A stretch of DNA of 63,180 bases. Origin: an uncultured Selenomonadales bacterium (GTDB lineage Bacteria; Bacillota; Negativicutes; Selenomonadales; Selenomonadaceae). Below the pieces are notes generated by a model. That model did no database searches, was not told the origin of the DNA, and saw only the letters and a program-made list of their open reading frames with translations. Both the position numbers and the translations under genes were made by a program. The DNA is taken from positions 1 through 63,180 of the forward strand of contig CAMZAX010000012.1 of the NCBI GenBank assembly GCA_947304355.1, given 5' to 3'. This document shows, piece by piece, positions 7,474 through 16,099 of this stretch; the stretch's first letter is position 1; each line of letters opens with the position of its first letter.

Positions 7474-10400
7474 ATGACTGTTGACGAACTGCTGAAAAGC
7501 TACGACGACTTTGCCATGACTGACGTTGAGAAGGGCGAACGCTTTGAACGACTTATGCGAAACTTTTTGCTGACGTATCCGGCTTGGCGCGGACAAATCG
7601 CCGAAGCGTGGCTTTGGAAAGATTTTCCCTTCCGTCACGACCTCGGCGGCAAAGATTTGGGCATTGACATCGTTGCCAAGACCGTTGACGGCGAATATTG
7701 GGCGGCACAGTGCAAGTTCTACGCCGACACCACGCCCATTACGAAAAAAGCCGTTGACTCGTTTGTATCGAACAGCGGACGCACCTTCGGCGGCGACAAA
7801 AAGTTTTCTCGGCGGCTTTGGATTTCGACAACCGATAATTTCACCGACAACGCCCGCGAAATGTGCAAAAATCAATCGCCCGCCGTCGAAATCATCAATT
7901 TGGAGTTCTTGCGGCGTCCTCAAGTCAACTGGATTCTGCTCGACAACGGTTTTGCTCGGCGCGAAGCTCGTATCATCAAAAGATTGCGCGACTATCAGTG
8001 GGAAGCTCTCTACAAGGCTCGCGCTCACTATCAAGCCAACGATCGCGGACGGCTTATCATGGCTTGCGGCACGGGTAAAACCTTCACCGCGCTGAAAATC
8101 GCCGAAGCCCTCGCGCCCGAAGGCTTGATTTTGTTTCTCGTGCCGTCAATCTCTTTGCTCAGTCAAACGCTCGAAGAATGGGCTGCCAATTCCGTCAAGC
8201 CGCTCAATGCCGTGTGCGTTTGCTCCGACGAAACCGCCGCGCAGGACACCGACGAAATTACCGACGTGCAACTGCCCTTCAAAGCGACGACCGACCCCGA
8301 CAAAATTGCCGCCGCTTTGACGCACCTGCTCGCCGACCGATTTAACGTCGTTTTTTCGACTTATCAATCGCTCGAACAAGTTGCAAAGGCTGAAACCGAA
8401 TTCGATTTGATTATTTGCGACGAGGCGCACAGGACGACGGGTTCATCGAAGGACGCCGCAACACAATTCACCGCCGTGCACGATAAAGACTTTATCAAGG
8501 CAAAACGACGCATGTACATGACCGCCACGCCCCGAATGTTCACTTCCGACGCAATAAAGAAGGCCGCCGACGCCGAAATCAACGTTTGGTCTATGGACGA
8601 CCCGAAAATTTACGGAAAAGAATTTTATCGCTTGAACTTCGGCGACGCCGTTCATCTCAAAATTTTGTCCGATTACAAGGTGCTCGTCCTCACGCTCAAC
8701 GAAAAAAAATCCGACGACAAGCACGCCGACGACGCAACCAAAATCGCCGGAACGATAAATGCACTCGCCAAGAAAATGACGCACATATCTCAAGGGCTCG
8801 CGACCGTCGACCCCGCGCCAATGCACACCGCCGTTGCCTTTTGCCCGACAATCCTCGACTCAAAACGAATCGCCGCGACTTTCGACGCCATTGCCGACAA
8901 AAAGCGCGACTTGCTTGACGTTCACACCAAACACGTCGACGGCTCGCAAAGCGGCAAAATTCGCAACGGACATCTTTCGTGGCTGAAAACGACGCCCGTT
9001 GACGGAAACGCCTGCCGAATCCTCACAAACGTCCGCTGCCTGTCAGAAGGTGTCGACGTGCCCGCCCTTGACGCCGTTATCTTCATGGCGTCAAAAAAAT
9101 CCAAGGTTGAAATCGTTCAAGCCGTCGGGCGCGTCATGCGCAAACCTCCCAAAGAAAGCAAGTACAAAAAAAATTACGGATACATCATCATTCCCGTCGT
9201 CGTCCCGCTCGAACAGAATCCCGAAGACGTTTTGGACAAAAGCAAGACTTACAACGTCATTTGGGAAGTCCTCAACGCCCTGCGCTCTCACGACGGGCGC
9301 ATCGACATTTTTATCGAAGACCTCAAGTTGCAACGCGCGCGCGGCGAAAAGCCCGCCAACAACGGCGACGCTCATATTATCATCGGCGGCGCGGAAGACG
9401 AAACCGAACTCGACGCACCATTTCAAGACACGCTCAATTTCGGCGAGTGGCAAGACTTCCTTTATGCACGCATGGTTGAACGCGTCGGCAATCGTCGTTA
9501 TTGGGAGCAGTGGGCTGCCGACATCGCGCAAATCGCGCAACGACACACCGACCGTATCAAAGAACTTATCGCCTGCGCGGGCGACGCTCAACGAGACTTT
9601 TACAACTTCGTTCACGACCTGCAACAAAATATCAATCCCGCCGTCACGCCCGAAGCCGCCGTCGAAATGTTGGCTCAGCATATCGTAAGCCGCCCCGTCT
9701 TCGACGCGCTCTTTGAAGATTATCCCTTCGTCAAGAATAATCCCGTATCAAAGGCGTTGGAAACAGTCCTTGCCGCCCTCGACACGCAGAACACCGACGA
9801 AGAAGCCGAACGCCTCCAACATTTTGCCGACTCCGTCCGCGAACGCTCCGAAATCATTCATACGGCGGCGGAAAGGCAACAAACCATTCACGAACTGTAC
9901 GAAAAATTTTTCCGTATCGCCGTACCGAAGACCGTCGACAAACTCGGAATCGTTTACACTCCCGTCGAAGTCGTCGATTTTATTTTGCGCTCCGTCGACG
10001 CCGTGTTGAAGAAAAATTTCGGGCGCGGGCTCTCCGATAAAAATGTTCACGTCCTCGACCCGTTCGCGGGCACAGGAACTTTTATCGTCCGGCTGATTCA
10101 AAGCGGCTTGATTAAGCCTCGCGACCTCAAGCGCAAATATCTGTACGAACTTCACGCCAACGAAATTGTCTTGCTCGCCTACTACTTTGCCGCCGTAAAT
10201 ATCGAAGACGTTTACACTGCCGCCGCCGACGCCAAGGATTACGTCCCATTCAACGGCGTGTGCTTCACCGACACCTTTCAGGCTGCCGAAAACGACACCA
10301 ACGCCAAGGGGCAGACCGACTTTGAACAGATGCGCGACACGCTCCGCGAAAACGCCGCACGCGTCAAAGATCAGCTCGCCACGCCAATTACGGTCATTGT

Positions 10401-12132
10401 AGGGAATCCGCCGTACTCCGTCGGGCAACGCTCCGCCAACGACAACGCCCAAAACGATTACTACCCGAAGCTTGAGACGCGCATTCAAAACACCTACGCC
10501 GCAAAGACCGACGCCACCAACAAGAACGCGCTTTACGACAGCTATATCAAGGCTTTTCGTTGGGCAAGCGACCGAATCAGCGGCGGCGGCGTCATCGGTT
10601 TCGTCACCAACGCCGGCTGGCTCGACGGCGCGGCAATGGACGGCTTGCGCAAATGTTTCGTCAACGACTTCAGCGAAATTTACGTTTTCAATCTGCGCGG
10701 CAACGCTCGCACTCAAGGCGAACAGCGTCAGCGCGAAAAGGGCAACGTCTTCGGCAGCGGCTCGCGGGCTCCCATTGCCGTCACGGTTTTGGTTAAGAAT
10801 CCCGACGCTCACGGCGACGCGAAAATTTTCTACCGCGACATCGGCGACTACCTCACTCGCGAACAAAAGCTTGACATCATTGCTCGCACGCCCGACGTAC
10901 TCTCCGACGACTTCAAGCCCCTCACTCCCAACGACAAGGCCGACTGGATTAATCAGCGCGGCGATGCCTTCGATTCGTTCATTCCTCTGCACGATAGTCA
11001 AAATCCATATATATGGATTTCGCACTTTCCAATTCCCAAATACGGGAATTTGTTCAATTTGCGTTCAAACGGGCTTCAAACCAACCGAGACGCGTGGATT
11101 TACAACTTTTCGCGCGAAAAACTCCTTGAAAACGTTCAAACGACCATTGAGTTCTATAATTCGCACGAATCGAACGAAATCGACCCGAAAAAGTTCGTTT
11201 GGACGAGTTCAGCCGTTCAAAATAAAAAACGCGGGCTTAAAATCGATTTTGACGCAAAAAAAATCGTCGAAAGCATGTATCGACCGTTTTGCAAGACAAA
11301 TTTTTATTATGGAGACGGTTTGATTCACCGACGCTATCAAATGTCGAAAATTTTTCCGACGGGGCGCGAAGAAAATCTTTTAATCTGTGTTAGCGGCGTT
11401 GGAAGTCAAAAAAATTTTTCTACTTTCATCGTTGATAAACTTCCCGACCTTGAATTAGTATCAAAATCGCAGTGTTTTCCGCTGTATTGGTACGAGGCGG
11501 CGGCGCAGGGCGAGTTATTCGGCGAAACTCTTCAGCGGCGCGACGGAATCAGCGATTTTATCTTGAATGAGGCGCGAAAACTCTACGGCAGCGTCAGCAA
11601 GGAAGATATTTTCTATTACGTGTACGGATTTTTGCATTTGCCGAGCTATCGGGCGCGTTTTGGTGCCGAGCTGAAAAAATCATTGCCGCGAATTATTTTG
11701 GTGGGCGACGCGGACAAATTTTGGACGTTGAGCCGCGCAGGCCGCGAGCTTGCCGAAATTCATCTGAATTACGAGCGGCAACCGGCACCGGACGGCGTGG
11801 AAGTTATCGGAAGCGGCGATTTTCGCGTAAAAAAAATGCGCCTGTCGAAAGACAAGACGACTTTGACATACAACCGCGACATTAAGATACGGAACATTCC
11901 GCCGCGCAGTTTTGAGTACGTGGTGAACGGACGGAGCCCGCTTGAGTGGATAATCGACCGCTACCAAGTGAAAACGGACAAAGCGAGCGGAATAATCAAT
12001 AATCCGAACGATTGGAGCCTTGAACACGACAATCCGCGCTACATTTTGGATTTGATATTGAGCAGCCTGACGGTGAGCTTGAAGACTTTGGATATTGTTG
12101 ACGGCTTGCCGAGCGTGGACTTTGGCGGCTGA
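7474..12132 (+). CDS. Type ISP restriction-modification enzyme (LlaBIII/LlaGI-like)
   Basis: One 1552-residue chain combines all activities. An Mrr-like PD-(D/E)xK nuclease is at about residues 1-150 (D65, Q79-x-K81 in AAQCKFY). A RecA-like translocase follows (ACGTGKT near 197, DEAH near 316, MTATPRM, then GVDVP and VQAVGRVMRKP). Next come a helical coupler and an N6-adenine methyltransferase (DPFAGTGTF near 860, NPPYS near 977). A C-terminal target-recognition domain ends the chain. Length and order match type ISP enzymes, which recognise an asymmetric site, methylate one strand and cut after head-to-head collision. It appears intact. The presumed recognition domain (about 11.0-11.5 kb) is more AT-rich than the rest, as expected where specificity segments are exchanged. 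The start follows GGAAAGGAAATG. Confidence 0.93.
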   Translation: MTVDELLKSYDDFAMTDVEKGERFERLMRNFLLTYPAWRGQIAEAWLWKDFPFRHDLGGKDLGIDIVAKTVDGEYWAAQCKFYADTTPITKKAVDSFVSNSGRTFGGDKKFSRRLWISTTDNFTDNAREMCKNQSPAVEIINLEFLRRPQVNWILLDNGFARREARIIKRLRDYQWEALYKARAHYQANDRGRLIMACGTGKTFTALKIAEALAPEGLILFLVPSISLLSQTLEEWAANSVKPLNAVCVCSDETAAQDTDEITDVQLPFKATTDPDKIAAALTHLLADRFNVVFSTYQSLEQVAKAETEFDLIICDEAHRTTGSSKDAATQFTAVHDKDFIKAKRRMYMTATPRMFTSDAIKKAADAEINVWSMDDPKIYGKEFYRLNFGDAVHLKILSDYKVLVLTLNEKKSDDKHADDATKIAGTINALAKKMTHISQGLATVDPAPMHTAVAFCPTILDSKRIAATFDAIADKKRDLLDVHTKHVDGSQSGKIRNGHLSWLKTTPVDGNACRILTNVRCLSEGVDVPALDAVIFMASKKSKVEIVQAVGRVMRKPPKESKYKKNYGYIIIPVVVPLEQNPEDVLDKSKTYNVIWEVLNALRSHDGRIDIFIEDLKLQRARGEKPANNGDAHIIIGGAEDETELDAPFQDTLNFGEWQDFLYARMVERVGNRRYWEQWAADIAQIAQRHTDRIKELIACAGDAQRDFYNFVHDLQQNINPAVTPEAAVEMLAQHIVSRPVFDALFEDYPFVKNNPVSKALETVLAALDTQNTDEEAERLQHFADSVRERSEIIHTAAERQQTIHELYEKFFRIAVPKTVDKLGIVYTPVEVVDFILRSVDAVLKKNFGRGLSDKNVHVLDPFAGTGTFIVRLIQSGLIKPRDLKRKYLYELHANEIVLLAYYFAAVNIEDVYTAAADAKDYVPFNGVCFTDTFQAAENDTNAKGQTDFEQMRDTLRENAARVKDQLATPITVIVGNPPYSVGQRSANDNAQNDYYPKLETRIQNTYAAKTDATNKNALYDSYIKAFRWASDRISGGGVIGFVTNAGWLDGAAMDGLRKCFVNDFSEIYVFNLRGNARTQGEQRQREKGNVFGSGSRAPIAVTVLVKNPDAHGDAKIFYRDIGDYLTREQKLDIIARTPDVLSDDFKPLTPNDKADWINQRGDAFDSFIPLHDSQNPYIWISHFPIPKYGNLFNLRSNGLQTNRDAWIYNFSREKLLENVQTTIEFYNSHESNEIDPKKFVWTSSAVQNKKRGLKIDFDAKKIVESMYRPFCKTNFYYGDGLIHRRYQMSKIFPTGREENLLICVSGVGSQKNFSTFIVDKLPDLELVSKSQCFPLYWYEAAAQGELFGETLQRRDGISDFILNEARKLYGSVSKEDIFYYVYGFLHLPSYRARFGAELKKSLPRIILVGDADKFWTLSRAGRELAEIHLNYERQPAPDGVEVIGSGDFRVKKMRLSKDKTTLTYNRDIKIRNIPPRSFEYVVNGRSPLEWIIDRYQVKTDKASGIINNPNDWSLEHDNPRYILDLILSSLTVSLKTLDIVDGLPSVDFGG

Positions 12133-12142
12133 AAAAATTTTC

Positions 12143-12171
12143 TTGCCAAAAGTTTGTCGGCGGCTTATAAT
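12143..12171 (+). promoter_or_regulatory. Promoter of the presumptive antitoxin RNA
   Basis: TTGCCA (12143-12148), a 17-nt spacer and consensus TATAAT (12166-12171) point rightward toward the terminator at 12221-12260. There is no gene of that orientation downstream. Confidence 0.65.
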
Positions 12172-12177
12172 ACGTGC

Positions 12178-12262
12178 GAACGATCTAAAGACAATTTTCT
12201 CATCGTTATCACAAAGCAAAAACCCCCGAGTAAGTCTGGTGGTACAGACCCTCGGGGGTTGC
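12178..12262 (+). ncRNA. Putative antisense antitoxin RNA (par/RNAII-like)
   Basis: This is predicted from a consensus promoter ending at 12171 and a terminator hairpin at 12221-12260, so the RNA would be about 85 nt. Its first 35 nt (12178-12212) are an imperfect copy of 12363-12399. The RNA is therefore complementary to the translation start of the convergent 34-codon peptide gene without being transcribed from it. It also shares the terminator stem with that mRNA. This is the RNA I/RNA II logic of the Enterococcus par (Fst) locus. Transcription is inferred, not shown. Confidence 0.55.
12221..12260. terminator. Shared terminator between convergent toxin and antitoxin transcripts
   Basis: A 10-bp GC-rich stem (AACCCCCGAG with CTCGGGGGTT) is extended by an inner GTCTG/CAGAC helix. 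Read on the minus strand it ends in a T run, so it best terminates the peptide mRNA. On the plus strand the T run is missing. Confidence 0.75.
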
Positions 12263-12285
12263 GCTATTTATTGCGCAGTTGCGGC

Positions 12286-12390
12286 TCAATCGTCGCTATC
12301 CTCGAAGAGATGCTTGAGCCAATCGTATATTGCGCGCGCTATGGTGCTCTCAACGATTCTCTGAACGAGCTTTCTAAAGATTTTTCTCAC
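12286..12390 (-). CDS. 34-residue amphipathic peptide, candidate type I toxin
   Basis: GTG 12390 follows AAAGGTGG; an in-frame GTG at 12399 is the alternative. The peptide starts MRKIFRKLVQRIV. Hydrophobic residues at 3-4 spacing (I4, L8, V9, I12, I17, I21, L25, L28) make an amphipathic helix. The N-terminal half is basic, and the end DWLKHLFEDSDD is acidic with a WL pair. The acidic tail recalls Fst; the rest does not match a family I know. It has its own consensus promoter (12445-12473), a roughly 45-nt leader and a shared terminator. The convergent antisense RNA would cover its start codon. No homology search was possible, so the toxin role is an inference from locus design. Confidence 0.6.
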   Translation of the reverse strand: MRKIFRKLVQRIVESTIARAIYDWLKHLFEDSDD

Positions 12391-12399
12391 CGTTATCAC
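12363..12399 (-). repeat. Direct repeat at the peptide start codon, partner of 12178-12212
   Basis: The two copies share GAACGA, then TCTAAAGA, then TTTT-CTCA-y-CGTTATCAC in the same order, with small gaps. One copy spans the peptide start; the other lies beyond the terminator at the 5' end of the convergent RNA. Such paired repeats are the recognition elements of par-type antisense systems. Confidence 0.7.
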
Positions 12400-12444
12400 C
12401 ACCTTTCCTGATCAGAGGGATCGGTGTCGGATAACGACGGCGGC

Positions 12445-12473
12445 ATTATACAGCACATAATAAAAATTTTCAA
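12445..12473 (-). promoter_or_regulatory. Promoter of the 34-residue peptide gene
   Basis: TTGAAA (12473-12468), a 17-nt spacer and consensus TATAAT (12450-12445). Confidence 0.8.
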
Positions 12474-12475
12474 CG

Positions 12476-12506
12476 AAAAAGCCCCGGCGACGAGTCGGGG
12501 CTTTTT
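12476..12506 (-). terminator. Terminator of sppA
   Basis: The stem AGCCCCG / CGGGGCT is flanked by A and T runs on both sides. It starts 6 nt after the sppA stop. Confidence 0.85.
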
Positions 12507-12511
12507 CGTTG

Positions 12512-13312
12512 TTAAAACCTTGGAAAATTATTCGGAAAGTCGAATTTAATCATGATTGGCGACGCCAGGCTTAAGATTCGTTGCAAAAAGCTTGGTTTAG
12601 GCGCGGAATCGGTGATTGTGAAATCTTTTTGGTCGCCGTGAAGAATTTCGGTGATTAAAAAGTTCAGCGCGTCGTCTTCGGTGCCGAGTTTGTCGATAAG
12701 ATTGTTTTCGAGCGCGGTGCGAGCGTCCAAAACTCTGCCGTCCGCCAATTCGTCGAGGTTAGCGGCGTTCGGTCGCGCGAGCCTGATGAAGTCGATGAAT
12801 TCGGCATGAGACTTCTTGACGAGCGTTTCAAGGTAAAGTTCTTCTTCGGGCGTCATTTCGCGGAAGGGGCTGCCCAAGTCTTTCATTTTGCCGGCCTTTA
12901 TGGTCTTGAAGGAGACGCCGAGCTTTTTTGACAGTTCGATATAGTTTCGCAAAAGCATAATGACGCCGATAGAGCCCGTCCAAGACATTGTGTTGGCGAA
13001 AATGTAATTGGAGGCGGCGGCAACCATGTACGCGCCCGAACAAGCACTGTCGCCAATCGAAACGACGACGGGCACGGTGTCGCGCAAGCTGAAAACCAAT
13101 TTCGCCAGCTCTTCACTGGTGGCAGCCGCGCCGCCGGGCGAATTTATTTTCAAGAGGACGCCTTTGTAATTGGACTTGTTTTTTTGTTTCAGTTCAAGCA
13201 ACGCAGTCTTCAACTTCTGAACGGAATTGTCACCGGCGAATTTTGACGCGTCGGAGGTTATTTCGCCGTTCAAGTAGAGTTTTAAAATTTTTTTGCCGGA
13301 GAAAATGCTCAT
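12512..13312 (-). CDS. sppA: Signal peptide peptidase SppA-like S49 protease
   Basis: The S49/ClpP-fold protease is marked by the nucleophile motif GDSACSGAYMVAAASN (Ser in the middle) and the general-base Lys in KAGKMKDLGSPFR. The LLKINSPGG oxyanion strand and TGSIGV are also present. I chose ATG 13312, giving 266 residues, because GCGGGG precedes it; the longer start at 13339 has no ribosome site. The bacterial short form normally has an N-terminal membrane anchor. None is obvious here, so the enzyme may be soluble or peripheral. It has its own promoter, divergent from scpB, and a strong terminator. Confidence 0.85.
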   Translation of the reverse strand: MSIFSGKKILKLYLNGEITSDASKFAGDNSVQKLKTALLELKQKNKSNYKGVLLKINSPGGAAATSEELAKLVFSLRDTVPVVVSIGDSACSGAYMVAAASNYIFANTMSWTGSIGVIMLLRNYIELSKKLGVSFKTIKAGKMKDLGSPFREMTPEEELYLETLVKKSHAEFIDFIRLARPNAANLDELADGRVLDARTALENNLIDKLGTEDDALNFLITEILHGDQKDFTITDSAPKPSFLQRILSLASPIMIKFDFPNNFPRF

Positions 13313-13360
13313 GTGGTTACCCCGCCTTAAAGAATTCATTTAAATAACAATGGCGCTGGC

Positions 13361-13389
13361 ATTATACACCAGGCGCGACGGTTTATCAA
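13361..13389 (-). promoter_or_regulatory. Promoter of sppA
   Basis: TTGATA (13389-13384), a 17-nt spacer and TATAAT (13366-13361). Confidence 0.8.
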
Positions 13390-13393
13390 AGGC

Positions 13394-13421
13394 TTGAAAA
13401 ATTTCGGGCGGCTGATATAAT
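13394..13421 (+). promoter_or_regulatory. Promoter of scpB
   Basis: TTGAAA (13394-13399), a 16-nt spacer and TATAAT (13416-13421), with the extended TG one base upstream. It is arranged back to back with the sppA promoter. Confidence 0.75.
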
Positions 13422-13467
13422 GCGCTAACGATTCAAGGCTTGAAAATTTTTGACGGGAAGCGATTTC

Positions 13468-14265
13468 ATGTTGGTGAACACGGTCATACACGACCGAATC
13501 TGTTATGTGGAAATGCAAAACGCGAATCACTTCAACTGCTTGAGCGAAGAAATGTGCGCGGAGCTGATTGAGGCTTTGAAGTACGGCTACAAGAACGAAT
13601 GCGTCGGAATCGTCATCAAGGCGCAAACGCGTCGCGGCGTGTGGAGCGCGGGTCACGACATTCACGAATTGCCGACGGACGGCACAGACCCATTGGCGTT
13701 CGACGTGCCTATGGAGCGTTTGCTTCGCAAGGTGCAAGATACGGCAATCCCGGTAATCGCGTGCGTGAGCGGAACGGTTTGGGGCGGCGCGTGCGACCTT
13801 TGCCTGTCGTGCGATATGATTGTCAGCTCGAAGAACGCGACCTTTGCGATAACGCCCGCGAAAATCGGCATACCCTACAACGCGTCGGGCATTCTGCACT
13901 TTATCAATCAACTTGGCATGAACAAGGCTCGCGAAATGTTTTTCCTTGGCATGCCGATAACCGCCGAGGACGCGTTGAACGTCGGGCTTATCAATCGCGT
14001 CGCCGAACTTGACGACTTGGAAGGCGTGCTTGAAGAACAATTCCTTAATCCGTTACGTCGAAACAGCGTTTTGAGTATCAGCGCGATAAAGCGGCAGTTC
14101 CGAATCCTCAGCCGTGCGTCGACAGTTATCAGCGCGGAGAATTTTGAACGAATCAACGCTTACCGCGCCCGCGTGTTCGAAGGCGACGATTATCGAGAAG
14201 GAATTCAATCTTTTCTTGAAAAACGTCCGCCGCAATACAAAGGCAAGGCTTCAGATTTGGATTAA
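13468..14265 (+). CDS. scpB: Methylmalonyl-CoA decarboxylase (crotonase family)
   Basis: The crotonase-fold protein shows the signature stretches of ScpB/YgfG rather than of a generic enoyl-CoA hydratase: WSAGHDIHELPTDGTDPL, SGTVWGGACDL and IGIPYNASGI, which carry the His, oxyanion Gly and Tyr that shape the decarboxylase pocket. The C-terminal FLEKRPPQYKG also matches. It converts methylmalonyl-CoA to propionyl-CoA. This fits the succinate-to-propionate route implied by fumAB-sdhCAB elsewhere in the window. ATG 13468 is preceded by GGGAAGCG; the TTG at 13450 lies upstream of that site. It is a single-gene unit with its own terminator. Confidence 0.88.
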   Translation: MLVNTVIHDRICYVEMQNANHFNCLSEEMCAELIEALKYGYKNECVGIVIKAQTRRGVWSAGHDIHELPTDGTDPLAFDVPMERLLRKVQDTAIPVIACVSGTVWGGACDLCLSCDMIVSSKNATFAITPAKIGIPYNASGILHFINQLGMNKAREMFFLGMPITAEDALNVGLINRVAELDDLEGVLEEQFLNPLRRNSVLSISAIKRQFRILSRASTVISAENFERINAYRARVFEGDDYREGIQSFLEKRPPQYKGKASDLD

Positions 14266-14277
14266 ACGGCATTCACA

Positions 14278-14318
14278 AATCATTTCCGTTAAACTTTAGC
14301 GGAGATGATTTTTTTTTG
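14278..14318 (+). terminator. Terminator of scpB
   Basis: The stem AATCAT-T-TCCG / CGGA-G-ATGATT is followed by a T run. Confidence 0.8.
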
Positions 14319-14328
14319 CGCGAAGGTC

Positions 14329-14337
14329 TGATATAAT
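14329..14337 (+). promoter_or_regulatory. Extended -10 promoter of the HAD phosphatase gene
   Basis: TGATATAAT is an extended -10 match. No convincing -35 is visible, since the preceding terminator T run occupies that place. Confidence 0.5.
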
Positions 14338-14370
14338 CGGCGCGTGATTCAAACGGAAGGAAGTGCACTG

Positions 14371-15171
14371 ATGATTAAAATGTTCGTGACGGATATAGAC
14401 GGGACGCTTTTGCCGACGGGCGGCGCGGTGTCTGCGGGCAACGTGGCGGCTGTTCAAGCGATGGTTGCGGCGGGCGTCAAGGTCGTGGTGGCGACGGGCA
14501 GGATGTACGCAGCGGCGTTGCCGATAGCGGCTCAACTGGGCGTGCCCGTGCCGATAATCGCTTACAACGGCGCGTTGATAAAATCGTCGTCGGGCGAAGA
14601 ACTTCACGCGCAATACATGAACGAGGCGCACGTTTTAAAATTGATTAATTTTTTCGCGGAACGCGGCTGGCATTTGCAAAGTTACAGCGACGACGTGCTT
14701 TACGTGCCCAAACGCAACGACGAAGTGAAATTTTACGAGACAGTCATAAAAGTCACGTCGGTCGAAGTCGGTTGGGACGGACTGCGCGCGCGGGCAAAGA
14801 ACGTGCCGAAACTTTTGACGGTATCGGACACGCCCGAAGAGGCATTGCACCGTTTGAACGAGGCGACAAAAATTTTCGGCGGTCAAGTGGAAATTACGCG
14901 TTCGGCTCCGCTTTTTACCGAGTTCATGGCGTTGGGCGTCAGCAAAGCCGGCGCGATTAAAATTTTGGCGGACAAATACGGCGTCGACATTGCGGAAGTC
15001 ATGGCTATCGGCGATTCGGAAAACGATTTACAAATGCTTACGTCCGTCGGCGTGGGCGTGGCAATGGGAAATGCCGTCGAATCCGTAAAAGCCGCCTGTC
15101 CGCGCATAACCGACACTTGCGAGAACGACGGCTTCGCCAAAGCTGTCTACGATTACGTTTTAAGGGACTGA
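14371..15171 (+). CDS. HAD-superfamily Cof-type phosphatase
   Basis: HAD motif I is DIDGTLL (residues about 8-14), motif II is the VVATGR strand, and motif IV is GDSENDLQML near the C-terminus. A large C2B cap lies between them, which is the Cof/YkrA subfamily layout. These enzymes dephosphorylate small sugar or cofactor phosphates in the cytoplasm; the substrate cannot be predicted. ATG 14371 follows GGAAGGAAGTG. It lies 6 nt upstream of rapZ and probably leads the rapZ-yvcK operon. Confidence 0.85.
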   Translation: MIKMFVTDIDGTLLPTGGAVSAGNVAAVQAMVAAGVKVVVATGRMYAAALPIAAQLGVPVPIIAYNGALIKSSSGEELHAQYMNEAHVLKLINFFAERGWHLQSYSDDVLYVPKRNDEVKFYETVIKVTSVEVGWDGLRARAKNVPKLLTVSDTPEEALHRLNEATKIFGGQVEITRSAPLFTEFMALGVSKAGAIKILADKYGVDIAEVMAIGDSENDLQMLTSVGVGVAMGNAVESVKAACPRITDTCENDGFAKAVYDYVLRD

Positions 15172-15177
15172 TTCGCT

Positions 15178-16089
15178 ATGGAAGATAAAACCACCGATAA
15201 AAAAGAATTCGCCGACAAGTCGCGGATAATAATCGTGACGGGCATGAGCGGCAGCGGCAAAACGCAAGCTTGTCGTTATCTTGAAGACTTGGGCTATTTT
15301 TGCGTCGACAATCTGCCGCCCGTGTTCATTCCGAAATTTGTGGAGCTGTGCACGCACGCGGCGGGTCACTTCAACAAAATGGTTTTCGTCGTGGACACGC
15401 GCAGCCGCGAATTCTTTGACGACCTCGTTCAAGTGCTCGACGACATGGACAAGGCGAATCTCGATTACGAAATGCTTTTCATGGACGCGGGCGACGACGT
15501 GATTATCCGCCGCTACAAGGAAACGCGCCGCCGCCACCCGATGGCTCCTTCGACGCGCATTTCCGACGGTGTGTTCAAGGAACGCAAGCGGCTCGAAGGC
15601 GTGCGCTCGAAGGCGACTTACGTTATCGACACGTCCAACCTGTCGAAGCCCGAACTGCGCGAAAAAATTCAGCGGCTCTTCGGCAACGGCGACGGCGATT
15701 CGATGAGCATATCGGTTTTGTCGTTCGGCTTTAAGTTCGGAATGCCGCTCGACGCCGACATGGTGCTTGACGTGCGTTTTTTGCCGAATCCGTTTTACGT
15801 GCCGGAAATGCGTCACAAAAGCGGCTCGGTGCCCGAAGTCGCCGCGTATATCGAAGAGAAGCCCGTAACGCAGGAATATCTTAAGCGGCTTGATTCGTTC
15901 GTCGACTTCCTCGTCCCGCAATACGTGCGCGAAGGCAAAAGTCAGCTCGTTATCGCAATCGGTTGCACGGGCGGAATGCACCGCTCGGTTTTCGTCGCCA
16001 AACACATTTTCGACTTGCTTGCCAAAAAAGGTTACGCCGTCAACTTGGAGCACCGCGACTTAATGAAAAACGACGTTTGGGAAGTTTAG
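15178..16089 (+). CDS. rapZ: RapZ/YvcJ nucleotide-binding protein
   Basis: It has Walker A GMSGSGKT (residues about 22-29), the conserved CVDNLPP segment and the C-terminal IGCTGGMHRSVF motif. The 303-residue length is typical. In Firmicutes this GTPase/UDP-GlcNAc-sensing protein sits in the conserved order rapZ-yvcK-whiA, as here. The gene follows the HAD gene closely and ends 10 nt before yvcK. Confidence 0.93.
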   Translation: MEDKTTDKKEFADKSRIIIVTGMSGSGKTQACRYLEDLGYFCVDNLPPVFIPKFVELCTHAAGHFNKMVFVVDTRSREFFDDLVQVLDDMDKANLDYEMLFMDAGDDVIIRRYKETRRRHPMAPSTRISDGVFKERKRLEGVRSKATYVIDTSNLSKPELREKIQRLFGNGDGDSMSISVLSFGFKFGMPLDADMVLDVRFLPNPFYVPEMRHKSGSVPEVAAYIEEKPVTQEYLKRLDSFVDFLVPQYVREGKSQLVIAIGCTGGMHRSVFVAKHIFDLLAKKGYAVNLEHRDLMKNDVWEV

Positions 16090-16099
16090 GGAGCGGCTC

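Noticed and set aside
9748-11025. A 425-codon minus-strand frame inside the type ISP gene
   Set aside because: It is the antisense shadow of a strongly conserved enzyme, with no ribosome site and no known motif.
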